A stretch of 44,996 nucleotides of DNA from Bacteroidota bacterium. GTDB taxonomy: Bacteria > Bacteroidota > Bacteroidia > Cytophagales > Cyclobacteriaceae. Under the pieces are notes generated by a model. The model saw only the letters and a program-made list of their open reading frames with translations. It made no database searches and was not told the origin of the DNA. The stretch is taken from the NCBI GenBank assembly GCA_024280115.1, contig JAJRQT010000130.1:1-44996 (forward strand). Direction: 5' to 3'. The stretch's first letter is position 1; every line of letters begins with the position of its first letter. Made by a program: the position numbers and the translations under genes. This document shows positions 41,334 through 44,996 of this stretch, piece by piece.

Positions 41334-42005
41334 ATGGAATTAAAGAAAAATCCAAGGCTGGATTATCAGAAAAAGTCTGTCCTTTTTTTCAACATCGGAC
41401 TGGTATTGAGTTTGCTAATTGTGATTTCTGCTTTTGAGTGGAAGTTTATGGAAGATGTTTCAGAGGTGAATCTCAAAGGGTTCATGCCCATTGAAGATGT
41501 GCTGAATATCCCCATTACGGTACAAAACCCACCTCCTCCAAAACCTCAACTAAAACAGGTTACAATCATTGAAGTAAAAGATGATGAAATTGATGTGGAT
41601 GATATTGATTTCAATTTTGATAATATCGAAATAGATAGAATTGAGGAAATTGTAGAATATATCGGGGAGCCGGAAGAAGAGGAGGTTGATGTGACCGTCA
41701 GTTTTGCAGAAACCATGCCTTCGTATAAGGGAGGGCTTAAGGCATTTTACAAGTTTGTCGGGCAAAACCTCAAATATCCGGCGCAGGCGAGAAGAATTGG
41801 CATCGAAGGGAAAGTGTTTGTGCATTTTGTGGTTGATAAAGACGGAAGTTTAAGCGATATAAAAATTGTCCGTGGAATCGGCGCCGGTTGTGATGAAGAG
41901 GTACTGAGGATTATAGAAAAATCTCCGAAATGGAATCCTGGCAAACAAAGGGGCAGGCCGGTAAAAGTGCGGATGATGATGCCCATCACCTTTCAGCTTC
42001 AATAA
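41334..42005 (+). CDS. TonB-family energy transducer
   Basis: 223 residues with a cytoplasmic start, a membrane helix at about 16-36 (VLFFNIGLVLSLLIVISAFE), a P-rich part (VQNPPPPKPQLKQV), an acidic linker and a full TonB_C domain (GLKAFYKFVGQNLKYPAQAR, RIGIEGKVFVHFVVDKDGSL, then PGKQRGRPVKVRMMMPITFQ). The Y-P-x-x-A-R and G-x-V-x-V-x-F-V-V-D signatures are the standard Bacteroidota TonB pattern. Unlike the copy at 8742-9620 there are no exbB/exbD genes beside it. Confidence 0.93.
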   Translation: MELKKNPRLDYQKKSVLFFNIGLVLSLLIVISAFEWKFMEDVSEVNLKGFMPIEDVLNIPITVQNPPPPKPQLKQVTIIEVKDDEIDVDDIDFNFDNIEIDRIEEIVEYIGEPEEEEVDVTVSFAETMPSYKGGLKAFYKFVGQNLKYPAQARRIGIEGKVFVHFVVDKDGSLSDIKIVRGIGAGCDEEVLRIIEKSPKWNPGKQRGRPVKVRMMMPITFQLQ

Positions 42006-42018
42006 AAGCGCTTTTTTC

Positions 42019-42037
42019 GGTCTGTGAGTCACAGACC
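42019..42037. repeat. Perfect 8-bp hairpin of the GGTCTGTG type
   Basis: GGTCTGTG (42019-42026), loop AGT, CACAGACC (42030-42037). Similar to the hairpin at 30738-30761. Lies 13 bases after the TonB-like stop. Confidence 0.55.
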
Positions 42038-42137
42038 TTGGGGCCAGGATTAAAAAATTCTTTAACTAATTGATAAAGGATAGAGAAGAATCTGGGCAGG
42101 GGACTAACGGCCTGATACAGATAAACTACAATAATAT

Positions 42138-42168
42138 AAAAGGTTGCTTATGGTAGCCTTTTCTTCTT
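42138..42168 (+). terminator. Intrinsic terminator after the TonB-like gene
   Basis: AAAAGGTTGC (42138-42147) pairs with GGTAGCCTTTT (42053-based numbering 42153-42162), ten base pairs with two G-T wobbles and a five-base loop, followed by a T-rich tail. Confidence 0.65.
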
Positions 42169-42318
42169 TAATATGAAATTTGACTATTTCAAAACATTTC
42201 AATCATACCGTATGTTTTCACTCTTTTTAGCAATTATTATTATCTAATATCATTTAATTTCATGATTAAATAAGTAGCACAACTGCTGAGAGATTTTTAG
42301 ATTAGAATTGCTAATAAA

Positions 42319-44694
42319 ATGTCAAAAGATAATTCCGAAAATCAGGGGGTTTTAGATCGATTTAACCCTGGTTCCATCAAGAGTATTTTCATTCTGTTTT
42401 CTATTGTTTTGGTATCCGTCTCCACCCTGTTTTTTGTATTTGTAGAATATGATAAAAAGGTGCACAATGAAAAGTTGATTGAAAAACTATCATTCAAAAA
42501 TGAATTGGCTCAATACAACAATCTGTTGGAATCCGAGGTGCAAAATGCGCTTAAAAGTAGTTTGCTTTTTAGTATTTCTAATAAAGAAATTGACCGGTTT
42601 CAGGCTATTTATTCGCTTAAAATGGCGAAAAAAATATTTACAGATTATCAACAAAAGGCAAGATCACTCGAAGACGATGAATCTATTAAAACAGATATTC
42701 AAACCTTAAATGAGGTGATAGCCATCTTCAGCAGACAAGTGACATCAACATTAAATGAAGACGGGAAATTGGCAGAAATTTTATCTAAGAGTACTGATGA
42801 AGCCGATTCGCTAACTGATGTTATAATTGTAGAGGAGTCCATGGCAATGGACGTTTCAAAAGCTAAAGAAATGGAATCTGTTTTTAATGATATTCATGAT
42901 CAATTATTTGTTCTGGGCAATCATATTTCCATGACTCTTGATGATGAAATTAGTGAATTGAGTGCAAAATCATCAGTTGGCCGGTATGTAGTATTTGCCT
43001 TGATAATTGTTGTGTTGTTGCTGATTCTTGGATACCTAATTGTAGATAAGCTGAATTCTTCGGTAAAGCAATTCAGTGGTGTGCTTGATGACATTGCTAA
43101 GGGAGAACTTCCGGAAGAGGAAATTAATAGTGAAAGGGAGTTTGAACAAATTGTAAGTGCGAGTAATCAATTGGTAAAATATCTGGATGACGCCAGCCAG
43201 TTTGCAACTAAAATTGGCGATGGAGATTTTGGATACGAATTTAAGCCTAAAAGCCAGGATGATGCTCTGGGAAATTCGCTGATCGATATGAGAGATCGAC
43301 TTCAGGAAGTGGCGAGAGAGGATAAAGTCAGGAATTGGATAAATGAGGGGCAGGCAAAATTCGGGGAGATTCTCAGGCAGCACAGTGATAATATCAATGT
43401 CCTGGGAACAAAGGTTGTTTCAAATATTGTAGAGTATCTAGGAGCGAGTCAGGGTGCATTATTTGTTTTGAAAGAAGAGGGTGAAAATCAATATCTGGAG
43501 TTGCTTTCGGCATATGCCAATAAACGGGAAAAGCATATTGAAAAGAAAATTGAGGTTGGAGAAGGGCTGGCAGGTCAGGCATTTAAAGAAGGAAAGACCA
43601 TTTACTTGACAGATATCAAGACCGATCATTATGATATTAAAACAGGTTTGGGAACTTCGAGGCCCACGAGCCTGCTAATAGTACCGCTCAAGGAAGAAGA
43701 AAGGATTGAAGGGATTATAGAAATTGCCTCCCTGAAAGAAATTGATAAAAACCAGATTGAGTTTATAGAGTCTATAGGAGAGAGTATCGCTTCTTCACTA
43801 AACGCTGGGAAAGTAAATCAAACTACTAAAAAATTGCTGGCGGATACTCAGGAAAAGGCCGAAGAGATGAGGGCACAGGAAGAGGAGCTAAGGCAAAATA
43901 TGGAAGAATTGGCCGCCACCCAGGAGCAGATGGAGCGGCGCAATAAAGAAATGGTAGAGATTCAGCAAAAGCTTACGGAAGAAAAGTACCTGCTAAATGC
44001 ATTGCTTGGCAGCACCAATGATCGTATTTATTTTAAAGATAAAGAGAGTAAATTTATCAGGGTTAGCAAATCCATGACAGAGCTGTTTGAAAAAGAGGAT
44101 GAAGGTGAAATAATTGGCAAATCAGATTTTGATTTTGGATTTGAAGAGCATGCCAAAATAGCTTTTGAGGATGAGCAAAAAATAATCAGAACCGCCACGC
44201 CTATGATTGATGTTGTAGAAAAAGAAACTTGGGATGACGGCAGCCTGACCTGGGTATCTACCACAAAAAATCCACTGAGAGATTTGGAAGGGAATATTGT
44301 CGGGACTTTTGGAATATCCAGGGATGTAACAAAAAACAAGCTAATGGAACTTGGCATGATCAAACGGAAAAACTGGTTTGATAATTTCTTCAAATTTCAT
44401 ACAACAGGTTTTGTAGTGCTGGAGAAAGATGGAAAAGTTGATTTTGCAACCGAGGGTATTCTTTCACAGCTTGGGAGAGATGATTTTTCCGAATTGGTAT
44501 TTGAAGATATTTTTATTGATAAATCATTCGATAAAGTACTTTTGGAAATAGATTTTGAAAATAAGAAAGATAAAGAAATCCAATTGGAGCTCGTCTTGAA
44601 TAATGAATCCAAAACAAAGATAAAAATGCTTGTCTTTGCAGGCAGCCAGGAGAATGAAGATGGCTCGCAAAATATTTACCTAATTCAGCAATAG
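42319..44694 (+). CDS. Membrane sensor with HAMP-like, GAF and PAS domains, no output domain
   Basis: 791 residues. Two spans at about 18-42 and 222-245 enclose about 180 periplasmic residues with helical character. A HAMP-like linker and helices follow (about 246-345), then a GAF domain (about 354-494: VSNIVEYLGASQGALFVLKE, IIEIASLKEI), a coiled coil (about 495-556, QEKAEEMRAQEEELRQNMEE) and a PAS domain (about 559-670: RIYFKDKESKFIRVSKSMTE, NIVGTFGISRDVTKNK). A further PAS-like block fills the C-terminus (FFKFHTTGFVVLEKDGKVDF). There is no histidine kinase, GGDEF, EAL or methyl-accepting hairpin, so the signal must pass to a partner. Confidence 0.8.
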   Translation: MSKDNSENQGVLDRFNPGSIKSIFILFSIVLVSVSTLFFVFVEYDKKVHNEKLIEKLSFKNELAQYNNLLESEVQNALKSSLLFSISNKEIDRFQAIYSLKMAKKIFTDYQQKARSLEDDESIKTDIQTLNEVIAIFSRQVTSTLNEDGKLAEILSKSTDEADSLTDVIIVEESMAMDVSKAKEMESVFNDIHDQLFVLGNHISMTLDDEISELSAKSSVGRYVVFALIIVVLLLILGYLIVDKLNSSVKQFSGVLDDIAKGELPEEEINSEREFEQIVSASNQLVKYLDDASQFATKIGDGDFGYEFKPKSQDDALGNSLIDMRDRLQEVAREDKVRNWINEGQAKFGEILRQHSDNINVLGTKVVSNIVEYLGASQGALFVLKEEGENQYLELLSAYANKREKHIEKKIEVGEGLAGQAFKEGKTIYLTDIKTDHYDIKTGLGTSRPTSLLIVPLKEEERIEGIIEIASLKEIDKNQIEFIESIGESIASSLNAGKVNQTTKKLLADTQEKAEEMRAQEEELRQNMEELAATQEQMERRNKEMVEIQQKLTEEKYLLNALLGSTNDRIYFKDKESKFIRVSKSMTELFEKEDEGEIIGKSDFDFGFEEHAKIAFEDEQKIIRTATPMIDVVEKETWDDGSLTWVSTTKNPLRDLEGNIVGTFGISRDVTKNKLMELGMIKRKNWFDNFFKFHTTGFVVLEKDGKVDFATEGILSQLGRDDFSELVFEDIFIDKSFDKVLLEIDFENKKDKEIQLELVLNNESKTKIKMLVFAGSQENEDGSQNIYLIQQ

Positions 44695-44996
44695 GGTCTG
44701 GGAAATTAATATGTCTTCATAGTTGTGAGCCATGAGTAAATAGCTACGAGCCCAGAGAGATTAAAAATCTTAGTCTCTAATTACTAATTTCAAATATGCA
44801 ATCCAGTCAATAGCTGAGAACATTCCTTTATTTGTCCCTGCCGGTCAATGTCAATTAGTTAAAGTTCAGCTCTTGTTCGCCATGGTTTGTGTCCTCACCA
44901 TAGTCGTTAACCTAAGAAAAAAATCAGATTTTTGGTAATGAAATTTCAGGATGGGGAATATACCTCTTGCGAGGTAAAAGTTTTAGTTTTCTCCCC
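44695..44996. other. Intergenic end of window
   Basis: About 300 bases with no gene. At about 44881-44900 a degenerate version of the GGTTTGTG hairpin (ATGGTTTGTGTCCTCACCAT) is present. Nothing else was seen. Confidence 0.4.

Overview
The window looks like a chromosomal segment of a Bacteroidota genome, most probably a marine or soil Cytophagales-type bacterium. The evidence is the AT-rich sequence, promoter boxes of the TAnnTTTG type, weak Shine-Dalgarno signals, and the gene families present: carboxypeptidase-regulatory-like domain protein, LytS/LytTR pair, ExbB/ExbD/TonB set, bacteroidetal citrate synthase, menaquinone enzyme MenC, and PagL-type acyloxyacyl hydrolase. No rRNA, tRNA, CRISPR array, prophage or integrated plasmid was seen.

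Layout. 1-1.8 kb: a small secreted protein, a ParE toxin remnant and a DUF1059-like small protein. 2.0-11.6 kb: a long co-directional run of TPR protein, outer-membrane barrel, SPOR-domain membrane protein, ExbB, ExbD, TonB, FolC and TrmB. The first six look like one trans-envelope machine, which I propose may do a Tol-Pal-like job. 11.6-13.8 kb: a graveyard with a decayed vapC beside an intact antitoxin, a decayed higB beside an intact higA, a TrpF-like protein lacking its catalytic residues, and a frameshifted, truncated SRPBCC gene. 13.8-17.7 kb: lipid A deacylase-like barrel, short-chain dehydrogenase, and a histidine kinase/LytTR regulator pair. 18-30.6 kb: housekeeping and metabolism (peptide transporter, SerC-like protein without the PLP lysine, PspC protein, QueA, MenC, glycosylasparaginase, RsmE, acyl-CoA-binding protein, citrate synthase, prohibitin-like protein, ROK kinase, class II aldolase).

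30.9-34.9 kb: a sterol-reductase-family membrane protein (DHCR7-like), then an oxidative-stress block in which oxyR diverges from a peroxiredoxin gene followed by dps, with a recognisable OxyR-type ATAG-N7-CTAT site between. 35.4-39 kb: SnoaL-like protein, unusual GH13 enzyme and a second ROK protein. 39.2-40.1 kb: a REP-associated transposase (RAYT) whose own coding sequence contains two perfect REP-like hairpins, with a third just downstream. 40.2-44.7 kb: an ECF sigma factor with no ordinary start codon, a small membrane protein, a second TonB-like protein and a large GAF/PAS sensor with no visible output domain.

The most interesting observations are the RAYT with hairpins folded into its reading frame, the TPR-barrel-SPOR-ExbBD-TonB assembly, the DHCR7-like reductase, the cluster of decayed toxins next to surviving antitoxins, and several enzymes whose diagnostic catalytic residues are replaced (SerC-like, TrpF-like, GH13, SDR, ROK). 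All family assignments are from reading motifs by eye; no database search was run.
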